The position numbers were made by a program, and so were the translations under genes. From assembly GCA_003280135.1 (NCBI GenBank), contig QCFW01000005.1:1-64000 (forward strand): a DNA stretch of 64,000 bases, given 5' to 3'. This document shows, one piece after another, positions 1-10,100 of the stretch. The notes beneath the pieces are model-generated. The model worked only from the letters and a program-made list of their open reading frames with translations. It was not told where the DNA came from and searched no databases. How positions within the stretch are numbered: position 1 is the stretch's first letter; every line of letters begins with the position of its first letter. This DNA is from Prochlorococcus sp. AG-363-N16. GTDB taxonomy: Bacteria; Cyanobacteriota; Cyanobacteriia; PCC-6307; Cyanobiaceae.

Positions 1-1503
1 TAAATCCTTCTGATCACTTGAATTAAATTTATAGCCAATCTTTAAATCGGTATCGATGGTAACTGGCAAATTTTCTGGCCAACGTCCTGAGAAAGAATTT
101 GCTATATCCTCTAAATCACTTATATGAAATGATAAATCTGAAAAAGCTATATTTTCTATATTTGTTATTGAGGTAGTTTCTAGATTATTACTATTCTTTA
201 GGACTAAAACATTGTCTACTTTTCTTGAATACCCCTGTAAATTCTGAAGATCAGGGAAATAAGCAGACTCAGTATGTAATAGATAATTTTCTTTTTTGTC
301 CTTGAGTTTTAACGAATCATAGCCTTCTCCACCATCAATAAAATCAATCCCAAAACTAGAGTAGAAAGTATCATCTCCTCCTAAGCCTTCAAGCTGATTG
401 TCAAAATCATTACCTACAATCAAGTCCTCAAAATGTGAGCCTATGGCATTCTCTACAATGACATCTCCTGTAGAGTTATGTGCAATAATCAAACCTTTGA
501 AGTTATCACCAACTTGCGAAACAAATCCACCACCGCCAGCTTCATTCTTTAAAGTTGCATTCCTTAAGTCTATATTAACTGAGCTTGTTGAGTAAGAAGC
601 ATCAATAATATCTTGTCCACCTGTATCCCATATAGATGTGAATCCATTTAGATTTTGATCTAAGTAATATCGATTATCAAGACCATTGTGAGACCTATTT
701 GGACCATATAAGTATTGTATAGCTGCTATATCGAAAGGACCTAGATTAGTTAAAAATCCTTTATTGTCAGGGATTTCTGGAGTAAATTCATTAGCCTCAA
801 CATCATTATATGTCATCACAGTCCAAGGACTTGCATTGAAACCATGATCGCCTCCATCTTTATAGTTATTTATCTCAACCCCTGGGAAGGTTTCATACTG
901 AATACCATTACCGAATCCCGTTCCATATAATGAATCAAGTTCATGGGGATGCTTCAAACCCAAAGCATGGCCAAGTTCATGTGTAAAAGTTATATGAAAA
1001 TAACTACCAGCCTGCAGCGAATCAGAGCTTGGAAATTCATTTGAATTAATTTTTATATTTCCAGATAATGGCAACCCAGTAACCTCTTCTGGGTAGGGAG
1101 GCCATGCCTCGCCAAGGTAACGCTCTTCATCAATAACTATTGTCCACAAAATATTTTCTTCATTATCAATTATTGAATTGAGGTCTGTTGTAGATAATTC
1201 TTTGTTGCCAGCATCAAAGAAGGTAAGATCGGCTACATCTGAAAAAGAAGTAATTGCTGTTTTGACTGCCTGGATTTCAGGATCTTTCCAAGATTGATAT
1301 TCAACTCCATCAAAAGCTTCACCATTAAAGTCTAATAAACCCCAGCTCAAATCTGTAGTTTCATTGAATCCTGGGTTGGAATTTCCCCACTTCACTCCTT
1401 CCAGAAGACCCATAATATAAGGGTTACTTCCATCTATAGCATCCCATGTATTAGAAGAATCCAATACATAAGTTGGTGGCGAATTTATACGGTTAGGCTT
1501 CAT
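1..1503 (-). CDS. Serralysin-type (M10B) zinc metalloprotease with RTX-like repeats, partial
   Basis: Probably a secreted zinc endopeptidase. The frame is open from the ATG at 1503 to the left edge, so at least 501 residues are present and the C-terminus is missing. Residues about 175-185 read HELGHALGLKH, the full HExxHxxGxxH zinc site. A Met-turn (WTVMTYND) follows near residue 224, and then GPFDIAAIQYLYG, which is typical of the start of the serralysin C-terminal domain. Further on, GNDFDNQLEGLGGDD and FIDGGEGYD resemble calcium-binding RTX nonapeptides. No N-terminal signal peptide is visible. RTX repeats without a signal peptide are the usual mark of type I secretion, and a HlyD/HlyB-like exporter lies close by, so export through it is inferred. 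The family call is firm; the substrate is unknown. Confidence 0.88.
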   Translation of the reverse strand, partial: MKPNRINSPPTYVLDSSNTWDAIDGSNPYIMGLLEGVKWGNSNPGFNETTDLSWGLLDFNGEAFDGVEYQSWKDPEIQAVKTAITSFSDVADLTFFDAGNKELSTTDLNSIIDNEENILWTIVIDEERYLGEAWPPYPEEVTGLPLSGNIKINSNEFPSSDSLQAGSYFHITFTHELGHALGLKHPHELDSLYGTGFGNGIQYETFPGVEINNYKDGGDHGFNASPWTVMTYNDVEANEFTPEIPDNKGFLTNLGPFDIAAIQYLYGPNRSHNGLDNRYYLDQNLNGFTSIWDTGGQDIIDASYSTSSVNIDLRNATLKNEAGGGGFVSQVGDNFKGLIIAHNSTGDVIVENAIGSHFEDLIVGNDFDNQLEGLGGDDTFYSSFGIDFIDGGEGYDSLKLKDKKENYLLHTESAYFPDLQNLQGYSRKVDNVLVLKNSNNLETTSITNIENIAFSDLSFHISDLEDIANSFSGRWPENLPVTIDTDLKIGYKFNSSDQKDL

Positions 1504-1670
1504 CACAATTATCATAAGTCATAAACGAAGCTAATAAGCCTTTTGCAAAGAAGAAACAATATATACTTATTGCTCTTATCAAGAAATAGTCAGGTTCAAA
1601 TTATAAGGAATATTGGCATGTAAATTAAGTAGGTTTATCAAAGAAGAGCAAAGGATTTATTGACTTTCTT

Positions 1671-1699
1671 TTTGCATTTTACTAATCTTTGGGTATAAA
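1671..1699 (+). promoter_or_regulatory. Possible promoter of the DUF6447 gene
   Basis: TTTGCA at 1671-1676 and TATAAA at 1694-1699 are separated by 17 bases and lie just upstream of the ATG at 1723. The -35 match is weak. The intergenic DNA between the divergent protease and DUF6447 genes holds no other recognisable element. Confidence 0.3.
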
Positions 1700-1722
1700 T
1701 AATAAAAGAATGCTTAGTTTCA

Positions 1723-1950
1723 ATGGCTGAGAAATCAAAAAATGAGAAAAATCCTGTATTGAGTTTTGAAGGTAAAGAATATGATTTAAAAAGTCTTTCA
1801 GACGAAACAAAAGAATGGGTAAGAGGCATTCAAGTCGCAGACTCACAAATACGCATGCAACAAGACTCTCTTAAAGTTCTTGCTTTAGGAAGGCAAACTA
1901 TGATTATTAAGTTAAAGGAGAGTCTAAAGGGCAAAAAACCTATTACTTAA
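1723..1950 (+). CDS. Small DUF6447-like protein
   Basis: Encodes 75 residues with the pattern PVLSFEGKEYDLKSLSDETK followed by a helical segment (VADSQIRMQQDSLKVLALGRQ). This matches the layout I know for DUF6447, a family of unknown function seen in cyanobacteria and other bacteria. It is highly charged, with no signal peptide or membrane segment. It stands alone on the plus strand, diverging from the metalloprotease and converging on the type I secretion operon. A link to secretion is suggested by position only. The family assignment is from memory of the motif. Confidence 0.75.
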   Translation: MAEKSKNEKNPVLSFEGKEYDLKSLSDETKEWVRGIQVADSQIRMQQDSLKVLALGRQTMIIKLKESLKGKKPIT

Positions 1951-1970
1951 TAAGGCATATCTAATATTAT

Positions 1971-3284
1971 TTATTTCTTCTCATTCAATGGTCGAAACAA
2001 GTCAGAAAGAATGTCGAAGACAGTTGTAATAACAGGTTTATCTCTTAATCTTACTTTAGCAGTTAGTGCCATTCCAGGTTTAAGCGACTTTAGACTTAAT
2101 AATTCAGGCGTTTGCACTGACAAGATTGCTAAATCCGCACTGTACATTTTTTTTGGAGAATCTTGAGATACTGGGCCAGATGTAGGGGCAAGCGTAGCCA
2201 CCTTGGCATTAATATGACCAAAATCAGAGGCAGGATAAGCATCAATATCTAATTTTGCTATCGCATTTATATCAACAGGTGCACTTAATTCAGAAGGTAT
2301 GCTTACTCTCGCAATAAGATTTCCTTTTGGAATAATGTTCATCAAGACTTCTCCTTGTTGTATTCTTTCACCTATTGTTTGATACTTAATGTCTTGAATA
2401 TATCCATTAACAGGGCTAAATATTCTAAACCTATTTGCCTTTGCTGTGAGCTCATTAATGCTATTTCTAATTTCTTCAACCTTGCTTTGATTCATATAGA
2501 TAGACCTATCTGCTTCTTTAAGCAATGCTTCAAGTTCTAATTTCGAAAGTTCAGATGCTCTTTTTGATTCTAATGCCTTAACCTTACTTATGGCACCTTC
2601 TTCTATCAGAGATGAGTGCATTTCATAAAGTTGTTTGTCATAATTATATTTAACTTTTTGTTGAAGGATCTTAAGAGAATAAATTTTCTTTTCATTATCA
2701 CCTTGCAATTTAAGAAGTCCTAATCTGTCTTTTAGACTCTCTAATCTCTCTTGAGTTTCATCATCACCAAAAACAATTAGTAACTTATCTTTGCCTATTT
2801 CCTGATGAGGTGAGACTAAAACATTAGATATAACTCCTGAGTCACTTGCAATAATCTTCACTGGAGATGAAGCAGTTGTAATTTCACCAGTAAGAATAAT
2901 AGTTTCTTCAACATTAGTAAAAATAGACCAAATAATTAGGAATACTGAACCAGATCCAAATGTCCAAATTAAAACTCTTGACCATATTGGAGGTGGAGGT
3001 AAAAGGGTAAGATCTGCTTCTATATTTTCAACATTTCTATCTTCAAATTTCTTATATAATTTACTTTTATACCTTGATATAAATTCATTAAATAAAGATA
3101 TTTTAGGTATAAAATTATTAGTTAAATTAACTAATTTCTTTTTATTAAAAGTAGAAATTAATGATTTATATTTAGAAATCTCTTCAATTAAATCTTTGCG
3201 ACTATACCATTTTTTTTTAATCTCATGCTTAATTTTTTCCTTAAGTCTTAAAGATTTAAGTACAAGGTATTTTAATACTTTCAA
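1971..3284 (-). CDS. HlyD-family type I secretion membrane fusion protein
   Basis: Periplasmic adaptor that would bridge the inner-membrane ABC exporter to an outer-membrane channel. The protein has 437 residues. An unusually long basic cytoplasmic N-terminus (about 95 residues) is followed by one membrane helix (about 103-123, VLIWTFGSGSVFLIIW). Next come a lipoyl-like half (ASDSGVISNVLVSPHQEIG), a helical hairpin region (about 175-270), and the second lipoyl and barrel part (FSPVNGYIQDIKYQTIGERI). The ATG overlaps the stop of the upstream ABC gene by 4 bases (ATGA), so the two are probably translationally coupled. The family call is firm; the substrates are inferred to be the neighbouring large proteins. 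Confidence 0.93.
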   Translation of the reverse strand: MKVLKYLVLKSLRLKEKIKHEIKKKWYSRKDLIEEISKYKSLISTFNKKKLVNLTNNFIPKISLFNEFISRYKSKLYKKFEDRNVENIEADLTLLPPPPIWSRVLIWTFGSGSVFLIIWSIFTNVEETIILTGEITTASSPVKIIASDSGVISNVLVSPHQEIGKDKLLIVFGDDETQERLESLKDRLGLLKLQGDNEKKIYSLKILQQKVKYNYDKQLYEMHSSLIEEGAISKVKALESKRASELSKLELEALLKEADRSIYMNQSKVEEIRNSINELTAKANRFRIFSPVNGYIQDIKYQTIGERIQQGEVLMNIIPKGNLIARVSIPSELSAPVDINAIAKLDIDAYPASDFGHINAKVATLAPTSGPVSQDSPKKMYSADLAILSVQTPELLSLKSLKPGMALTAKVRLRDKPVITTVFDILSDLFRPLNEKK

Positions 3285-6169
3285 TCTGATTCTCCAAACT
3301 GTGACTTATATAAGGCATAATATCTTCCTTTCTGGTCCATAAGGTCTGAATGAGTACCAAATGAATCAACTCTTCCATTATGCATTACATATATTCTATC
3401 TGCTTGCACAAGACTAGAAAGTCTATGTGTAATCATTAGCAGTGTTTTTCCCTTAAGATAGTTCCTCAAATTAGATACAACTTGTTTTTCTGTATCTACA
3501 TCTAAAGCAGATGTAGCTTCATCTAAGACTATAAGGTTTGGGTTCTCTAGCAACATTCTTGCTAAAGATATTCTCTGTCGCTGCCCTCCTGATAGGCCTG
3601 CTCCTTTTTCACCAATAGGTGTACTGTATCCATAATTAAGAGTCATAATGAATTCATGAGCGCATGCTATCTTTGCCATCTCAACAACCTTTTTATTTTC
3701 TGCCTGCGGATCGCCTAAAGCAATATTTGAAAAAACTGTCCCCTCAAAAAGCATACAATCTTGTGGAACAAAACCTAACTGTTTTCTAAAGCTATATAAA
3801 TCTACTTTTGAAATATCATAATCATCAATTAATATTTTCCCACTACTTGGAATATAGAGTCTAGGAATCATCTTTATCAATGTACTTTTACCACATCCAC
3901 TTTGACCAACAACACCAACAAAAGATCCTTCTTGTATATCTAAATTTACTGAAGAAAGAACTGGTCTAGAAGTAGATGAATAAGAAAAACTAACTGAATC
4001 TACCTTAATAGAACCCTTAACATTAGGCATGACAATATTTCCTTCTTCATTCTCACTTACTTCTAGGGGCTGATTAACAACATCGCCTACCCTTTCTAAT
4101 GAAAGTGACATCTCCTGAAAGCTTTGCCAAGTTGAAGCCAACCTAAGCATTGGCTGTGTAACATATCCACTAATAATTCTAAAAGCTATTAATTCACCTA
4201 TAGTTAATTCATTTCTTAATACTAATCCTGCTCCCACACCAATAATTAAGATACTACTTACTTTATTAATTAACTGCAATGCATTTGAACTAAAAGTATT
4301 AGCCAAAATGGCCTTAAAACCTTGATTAATAGAATTTAAATGCCTGTTCTCCCACTGCCTTCGGGCCGTAAGTTCTGCATTTTGCAATTTGATGGTTTGG
4401 ATTCCATTTAGAATTTCTACTAAAAGTGATTGAGTTCTTGATGCCGCTTCCGCTCTTCTTCTTATTAGGTTCTGAGTAATAGGAGTAATGCCAATAGTGA
4501 CCAGAAAAAGGAAAGGTATAGTAAGAAATACAATAAGCGTCAATAAAGGACTATAGAAAAACATAACTGCAAAATATAAAACTGCAAAGATGGCATCTAA
4601 CACTGCTGTTAATGCTGTGCCAGTAAGAAACCTTCTGATATTATCTAGTTCACCTAGCCTGCTTGATAATTCTCCTACCGGACGTCTATCAAAGAAACGT
4701 GTATTAATCCTAAGTAGTCTTGAAACTATAGCCGAACCAACTCCAACATCAATCCTATTAGAAACTTCAACAAACTGAAAAGTCTTGAGACTACTAAATA
4801 CAGTTTCCAATAGAACAAACATTAACATCAAAATAACTAAAGGAGTTAAAGCATCATAAGCCCCTTTACTTATAACCCTATCTATAATTTGCTGGAATAA
4901 AAGAGGAGTTGCTAGAGCAAATAATTGATTCAAAAAACTCGCACTAAATACTTCTATTAATTGAAGCCTGTATCTTTTTATATAAGGTAAAAGCCAATTA
5001 AGATTGAATCTTTTTCGGGGTGTATGTAGACCTAATGAAATAGAAATTACATTTGGTGTCTTTAAAAAGCGTTCCTTACAATCGGATTCGTCAAGATTCT
5101 CTACACCTTTTAATGGATTTAAAAGAGATATTTTTTTTGAATCTACCTTAGATATAATAGAAGGAATTCCATTATCATCTAGCCAAAGACATGGAATAGG
5201 TAATCTCAATGGTCGATTAATATCTATTCGAACAATCCTTACTGCCAAACCTAAGGTATCAAGTATTCCTAAAATTCTGTCAAGGTGATTAATATTATCA
5301 TCGTCAAGATATCTAGATGTTCGCATAATTGTATCTCTTCTTGTTGGAAGTTCAAAATATTCAACTAACATCGCTAAGCAAGCAGTATAAGCCTCCAGTC
5401 GATTCCTTCCCCTAATAAATTTAAATCCATGAGAGTTACAATCTTCCTTCTCAAAGAAATTATATTCTTCTGAATCTTTTGATTCATTATCTTCTACGAG
5501 TACAGGTTTTTCTGATAATGATTTAATGTTTATATTTTTAGGCTTAAAAGAATCTTTAGCTAAATTTAATCTTGCAATTCTTGGCCAATTATCTTGATTG
5601 AAAAATTTAGTTATAAATTTTTCAGGTATAACCTGACTATATTCAAAGCCAGAGTTAACTTTATCTAAATAGACTAAATTAGAGTTGGAGTTATTATATT
5701 CTCTAAAATTAAGCAATTTTAAATGATCATTGAATAGTAATACATCTTGAAAATCATTTTGTTTTAAGATTTTATTTTGTACCATTTTCGAATAAATAAA
5801 GGCGCTTTCAAATAAATCAATTTGTGAGGAAATTAGTTTGTTGAAAAAAGAAATTTGTTCCAAAGATAAGTCTTCAAGATTACAAACCCTAAAAAGGCAA
5901 TTAGTCAATGATCTTATTTCTTCGGTAAATGGAGCCTTTAGTAATTGAGAAAGGCCAAATATTGCCGTTGATTCTTGCTTAGCTAAAGTGTAGGTGCCAA
6001 AAGTTTTTTGCTTATCAATAAGTCGATATTTACCTGAGTCAATAAGTATAAGCTGTCCTGGGTTTTCGAGTGCCGAATAAATCATCGACCCTTTACTTAC
6101 TTGAACTATATCAGATTCAATAAAAATATTATTAACTAATGTCGTTGAGGTGGAAAATGATATTTGCAT
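3281..6169 (-). CDS. Type I secretion ABC exporter with degenerate C39-like domain
   Basis: HlyB-type exporter of 962 residues that would use ATP to drive substrate through the HlyD channel. The N-terminal 130 residues resemble a cyclic-nucleotide-binding (Crp-like) fold. A C39-like domain spans about 245-375: its start reads RLEAYTACLAMLVEYF, and the catalytic Cys of real C39 peptidases (normally DCGxxC) is replaced, so it should bind rather than cleave. A six-helix membrane domain (about 390-690) follows, then an ATPase domain with Walker A GQSGCGKST, signature LSGGQRQR, Walker B LIVLDEATSALD and switch ITHRL. It lies 5 bases after the prolyl isomerase gene and overlaps hlyD by 4 bases. The lost Cys fits export of substrates without a double-glycine leader. 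Confidence 0.93.
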   Translation of the reverse strand: MQISFSTSTTLVNNIFIESDIVQVSKGSMIYSALENPGQLILIDSGKYRLIDKQKTFGTYTLAKQESTAIFGLSQLLKAPFTEEIRSLTNCLFRVCNLEDLSLEQISFFNKLISSQIDLFESAFIYSKMVQNKILKQNDFQDVLLFNDHLKLLNFREYNNSNSNLVYLDKVNSGFEYSQVIPEKFITKFFNQDNWPRIARLNLAKDSFKPKNINIKSLSEKPVLVEDNESKDSEEYNFFEKEDCNSHGFKFIRGRNRLEAYTACLAMLVEYFELPTRRDTIMRTSRYLDDDNINHLDRILGILDTLGLAVRIVRIDINRPLRLPIPCLWLDDNGIPSIISKVDSKKISLLNPLKGVENLDESDCKERFLKTPNVISISLGLHTPRKRFNLNWLLPYIKRYRLQLIEVFSASFLNQLFALATPLLFQQIIDRVISKGAYDALTPLVILMLMFVLLETVFSSLKTFQFVEVSNRIDVGVGSAIVSRLLRINTRFFDRRPVGELSSRLGELDNIRRFLTGTALTAVLDAIFAVLYFAVMFFYSPLLTLIVFLTIPFLFLVTIGITPITQNLIRRRAEAASRTQSLLVEILNGIQTIKLQNAELTARRQWENRHLNSINQGFKAILANTFSSNALQLINKVSSILIIGVGAGLVLRNELTIGELIAFRIISGYVTQPMLRLASTWQSFQEMSLSLERVGDVVNQPLEVSENEEGNIVMPNVKGSIKVDSVSFSYSSTSRPVLSSVNLDIQEGSFVGVVGQSGCGKSTLIKMIPRLYIPSSGKILIDDYDISKVDLYSFRKQLGFVPQDCMLFEGTVFSNIALGDPQAENKKVVEMAKIACAHEFIMTLNYGYSTPIGEKGAGLSGGQRQRISLARMLLENPNLIVLDEATSALDVDTEKQVVSNLRNYLKGKTLLMITHRLSSLVQADRIYVMHNGRVDSFGTHSDLMDQKGRYYALYKSQFGESD

Positions 6170-6174
6170 AGGAA

Positions 6175-6897
6175 TTAAACCTCATTATCATATTTACTAT
6201 TAATCGAAGGAATTAGTTCATTTGACTTGGCAGAAAGTACTAATCCTCCTAGAAAGTCCTTAGTAGCATCATCATACTCACTCTCAAATCTATATTCAAG
6301 TTTGACAATTACATTCCAATCATCTGCTTTAAAAGGCTCAAAGATTTGACCTGGAGTTGCTGTCTTTAAGCGTGCTGAAATTTCTGGGTGGGGTGTAGTT
6401 AAGTCTACGGGTCCAACAATTCCTTGTGTTTTCGATTCAGGCCCTTCACTAAAGGTCGCTGCTGCTTCCCCTATTTCTAGATCTCCAGACTCTATTTCAT
6501 AAAAAAGATGAAACGCGAAATCTAAGGAATCAACTCTAACTAATCTGTACAAAACTCTATCAAGCCTATCTTTGTACTTCAGGAAAAGAGATTCGCCTGA
6601 ATCAGAGATTAGATCCTTGATTACATATTTTTTTTTAGATAGATAATATGCATATTTGAAAAAAAAAGTATTATCTTGGTCAAACCTTCTGTCATGCTTC
6701 CATTGATTTAATGCTTCTTCATCTTGTAAACGAAAGGTATTCATTAATTCCTTTATAATATCCTTATCAGTCTTATTAAAACAATCTTCTGGTAATTTAT
6801 ATGATTCGACGAATTGCATCTCTGATTCAAGCCTTAAAAGATTTGGCAGAAGCCCAAGTGAAGCTAAGCGCTGTATAACTGATTTTGAGCTCACCAT
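6175..6897 (-). CDS. Parvulin-like peptidylprolyl isomerase
   Basis: Encodes 240 residues. The C-terminal half (about 135-215) has the parvulin/SurA-like rotamase pattern: EAAATFSEGPESKTQG, then GPVDLTTPHPEI and TPGQIFEPF. This fold catalyses cis/trans isomerisation of prolyl bonds. The N-terminal half is helical and resembles the chaperone part of SurA/PpiC-type proteins. There is no clear signal peptide, so it may act in the cytoplasm on substrates awaiting export. It is the first gene of the operon with the exporter and HlyD. Such isomerases also occur beside cyanobacterial type I exporters. The rotamase call is likely; the role as a secretion chaperone is inferred. Confidence 0.75.
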   Translation of the reverse strand: MVSSKSVIQRLASLGLLPNLLRLESEMQFVESYKLPEDCFNKTDKDIIKELMNTFRLQDEEALNQWKHDRRFDQDNTFFFKYAYYLSKKKYVIKDLISDSGESLFLKYKDRLDRVLYRLVRVDSLDFAFHLFYEIESGDLEIGEAAATFSEGPESKTQGIVGPVDLTTPHPEISARLKTATPGQIFEPFKADDWNVIVKLEYRFESEYDDATKDFLGGLVLSAKSNELIPSINSKYDNEV

Positions 6898-7122
6898 TTT
6901 TATAACTTTTAAGAATACAGGCCTTTCTTCTAAAAGGCAAAATGTTTACTCTATTTTAACTAGGATAATTAAATCTGACCACAGTTCACAGGCAATAGAA
7001 TATGAACATGGGTAAAGAAGGAATTTAAATAAATTAACTTTCAATATTTAGGAATTCATATATATTATTATAATTTTACTTTTTTCTATTCTAATTATAT
7101 GCGATCATTTAGATTATAAGTA

Positions 7123-10100
7123 TTAAATATAAATTTTATCTATAGTATTAATTATCTGAGCATACATAAATACGTCTAACAATTCGAGATTATTAGTATA
7201 ATTCTCAACAATCAGCTTACTTAATGCATGAAGTGATTTATTGCTCTTATTAGCTTTACTAGAAATATCAGTTGGTGGAAAATGTTCATACAACCATTTT
7301 ATCCAATTCACATCTGTCTCTCCTGACATTTCTAATTTGGTTTTATAAGATATTAATGACCTTAGAAGTTTTCCTGGTTCATGGCTCGATGTAAGAGATG
7401 AGAATAATAATGAAGAGCCCTCTTCGCTAAAACCAGGTATCATGGATAATTCTTGATTATTATTGATATCGATAGTTATATTTGTATGCTTAATCATCGA
7501 ATTTATATAACTAACCTTTATAAATTTATTATTACCTTTAGGAATAAACCATTCTCCAGTAAAGTTAATATTTCTCCTCTTATATTTTAACCTATAGTCT
7601 TTATTTATTTTTTTTATAGAAAGACTGGAAATCCTTTCTACTAGCATAGGTCCTACCATCAGTCCTATTATAGAGGCAATTGAAGCGCCATATAAGTTAT
7701 CGGGAAGATGATTTCTTAAGTAATTTTTTACATCATCGAATGTATTCCTTTTAGGTTTAGAGTTATTTATATTCATTGTATTATCTAAATTGTAATCTTC
7801 AATATTAACTGGGCTTAAATTATTACCTTCTTGAGAAATATTTACTATTTCTTCTTTTGGAGAAAAAGTATTAGGTATAGACTGCTTCTGACTTAATTGA
7901 AATGTATTCTTCAATTCATTTATATCTCCAATAAATGAATTTTGCTGGATTATATTTTCACTTGTTGATCTATTCGAATTACTAGTTATATCAGAGTTCT
8001 GAATAGAAGGATTGGATGAATTTTTATTAGGTAAAATAACATTTTTGACAGGAGCTGTGGTCTCTATAGGAATTAGTGGGTCACCTATTATTCCTTTTTC
8101 ATCTATAGTATCAAAGAAACCTTGATCTACTAATAACATACTTATCAGATCAACTGTGCCATCAGAGTCCAAGTCAATCAAATAGGCGGAACCATCTATT
8201 GATTTAATATCTCCAAAATCAATATTATTAAAACTCAACTCTTCAAATAAGTTGTCTTCGGCTCTTAATTTAACATTGGAAATTTGATCCTTACTATTGA
8301 AATAATAAGGATCATAATAATATAGAGAATATTCTAGTTCTGACAACCAATCAGCAAGTTCACCATCTTGATTTGCATTGTAATCTAAAATTTTAGACTT
8401 AAATAAGTAGGGTATGCCATCACTAGTTGTTTTAATAAGCTTGTCCAAGAAATAAGGCTGATCATCCAAATATATATTTACAACTGAAGTATCTGCTCCC
8501 TGAGTATCAATAGAAAAATCAATTTCCCCAATAGGTGCCTTAACTGATTCATGATTGATCTGATGATTTATGTTTTCTAAAAGATTAAATGCTTTTTCTT
8601 GGCTCTTTTCCGCATCTATTAAAATAGATCCTTCATGAGTTGATGAATCTATAATTAATAGATTATCTTTTTCTATATCCTCTCCTAAAATAGACAATGA
8701 GCCTTTCTCTAATTTAGAAATTAACTGATCTTGTTTATCATCAGAAACTTTAAATCTATCAAATATATTAATGACTTCCTCCTCAACATTTGACAAAGTA
8801 TTACCTGTTCTTAAACTAGATAAAATTGATTTGATATGACTTGTATTACCATTCTTAAATATTTCCAATCCTGAAGTTGAGGTATCAATACTTGAATCAT
8901 GTTTGATATTTAACCTAAGAATTCCACTAGCAATACCTTTATCATCTCCAATAATTGCAGAGCCATCTTTTTGTCTTACAAAAATCTTAAAATAACCTTC
9001 AGGGATGTCTTGTATTGTTCTAACTGCATTGGTAAAAGAAACAATTCCAGTTTTATTATTAATTTCAACTAATTCTGATAACTCTTTTGGGATCTCGAGA
9101 GACCATTCTGAAATTTCTCCTTCATCTGTATCGATAAATAGTTTACTCAAGTCAAATAGATGGTTTGAATTATTAGCATTCGCAAAAAACTTCTTATCTA
9201 TAAGTAATGCTTCTGAACCTTGAAATACAGGCTTGCTATTAAGGACTGGGATCCAAATTGTAGCCTCAGGAGAGTTGGCAGTCCCAAAAACATTCTCTTC
9301 ATCACCTTTAACCTTAGTTGTTGTAAAAATCTTAATTGGTAATCCCAATTTATAGCTATTATTTATTGAATCTGGAATAAGGTCTAACTGATTATGGTTT
9401 GTTTTTAACTCTAAGCCTGTAAGGTCTCCATATTGATTTCCAGTAATTTGACTCAATTGGTCGAAATCAATTATAAATGTAGTAGCTCCATTAGGGTGAA
9501 GCTCTGATTGATAAAAGTCTTGATTACTATGATTCTTTAAAGAAAGCTTAGCTCCTGAAGCCTTAACATATATATTCAACTCTGCATTATCACCTTGATC
9601 ATCTTTCAATATTGGTGCATTAATATTTAAAGCTGCTTGTAAGTCAATATTAATATTCTTTTTAACTAGATTACCTAGTTGCTCTTTGCCTAATACTGTA
9701 TCTGAAAGACTACTTATTATATCAGTTACTTGAGCGCTAGGTCTATATAATATATTGAACCAATCTGTCTCTATTGATTCATCTAAATTATCTGTTGCTT
9801 TAAGTTTGATACGTTGCTCTATTTCTGCTAGTAAACCAGATTGAGGCTTAATACTTAACTCAATATTATTTTGATCTATTGTAGTGAGTTTAATTATAGA
9901 TTGAGAATTTTTATCTTGCCTATCGTCATCAATAAGACTAAGTTCTATTGTGTCCCCAAAAATCTTATCAGAATCTACAAATAAATCACTCAGATTCGTA
10001 TTATATGTTTTATTTTCTTCAAAAGTTTGAGAAATCCATTCTTGAAATAAATTTCTTTCTAACAGATTAATAGTTGGAGAGTCATTCTGATTAACAACTT

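Noticed and set aside
5390-5440. Active C39 bacteriocin-type peptidase in the exporter
   Set aside because: The catalytic Cys position is occupied by another residue in EAYTAC, so processing activity is not expected.
6920-6945. GC-stem hairpin (GCCTTT/AAAGGC) upstream of the isomerase gene as a terminator
   Set aside because: No T-run follows on either strand, and it lies at the 5' side of the operon.
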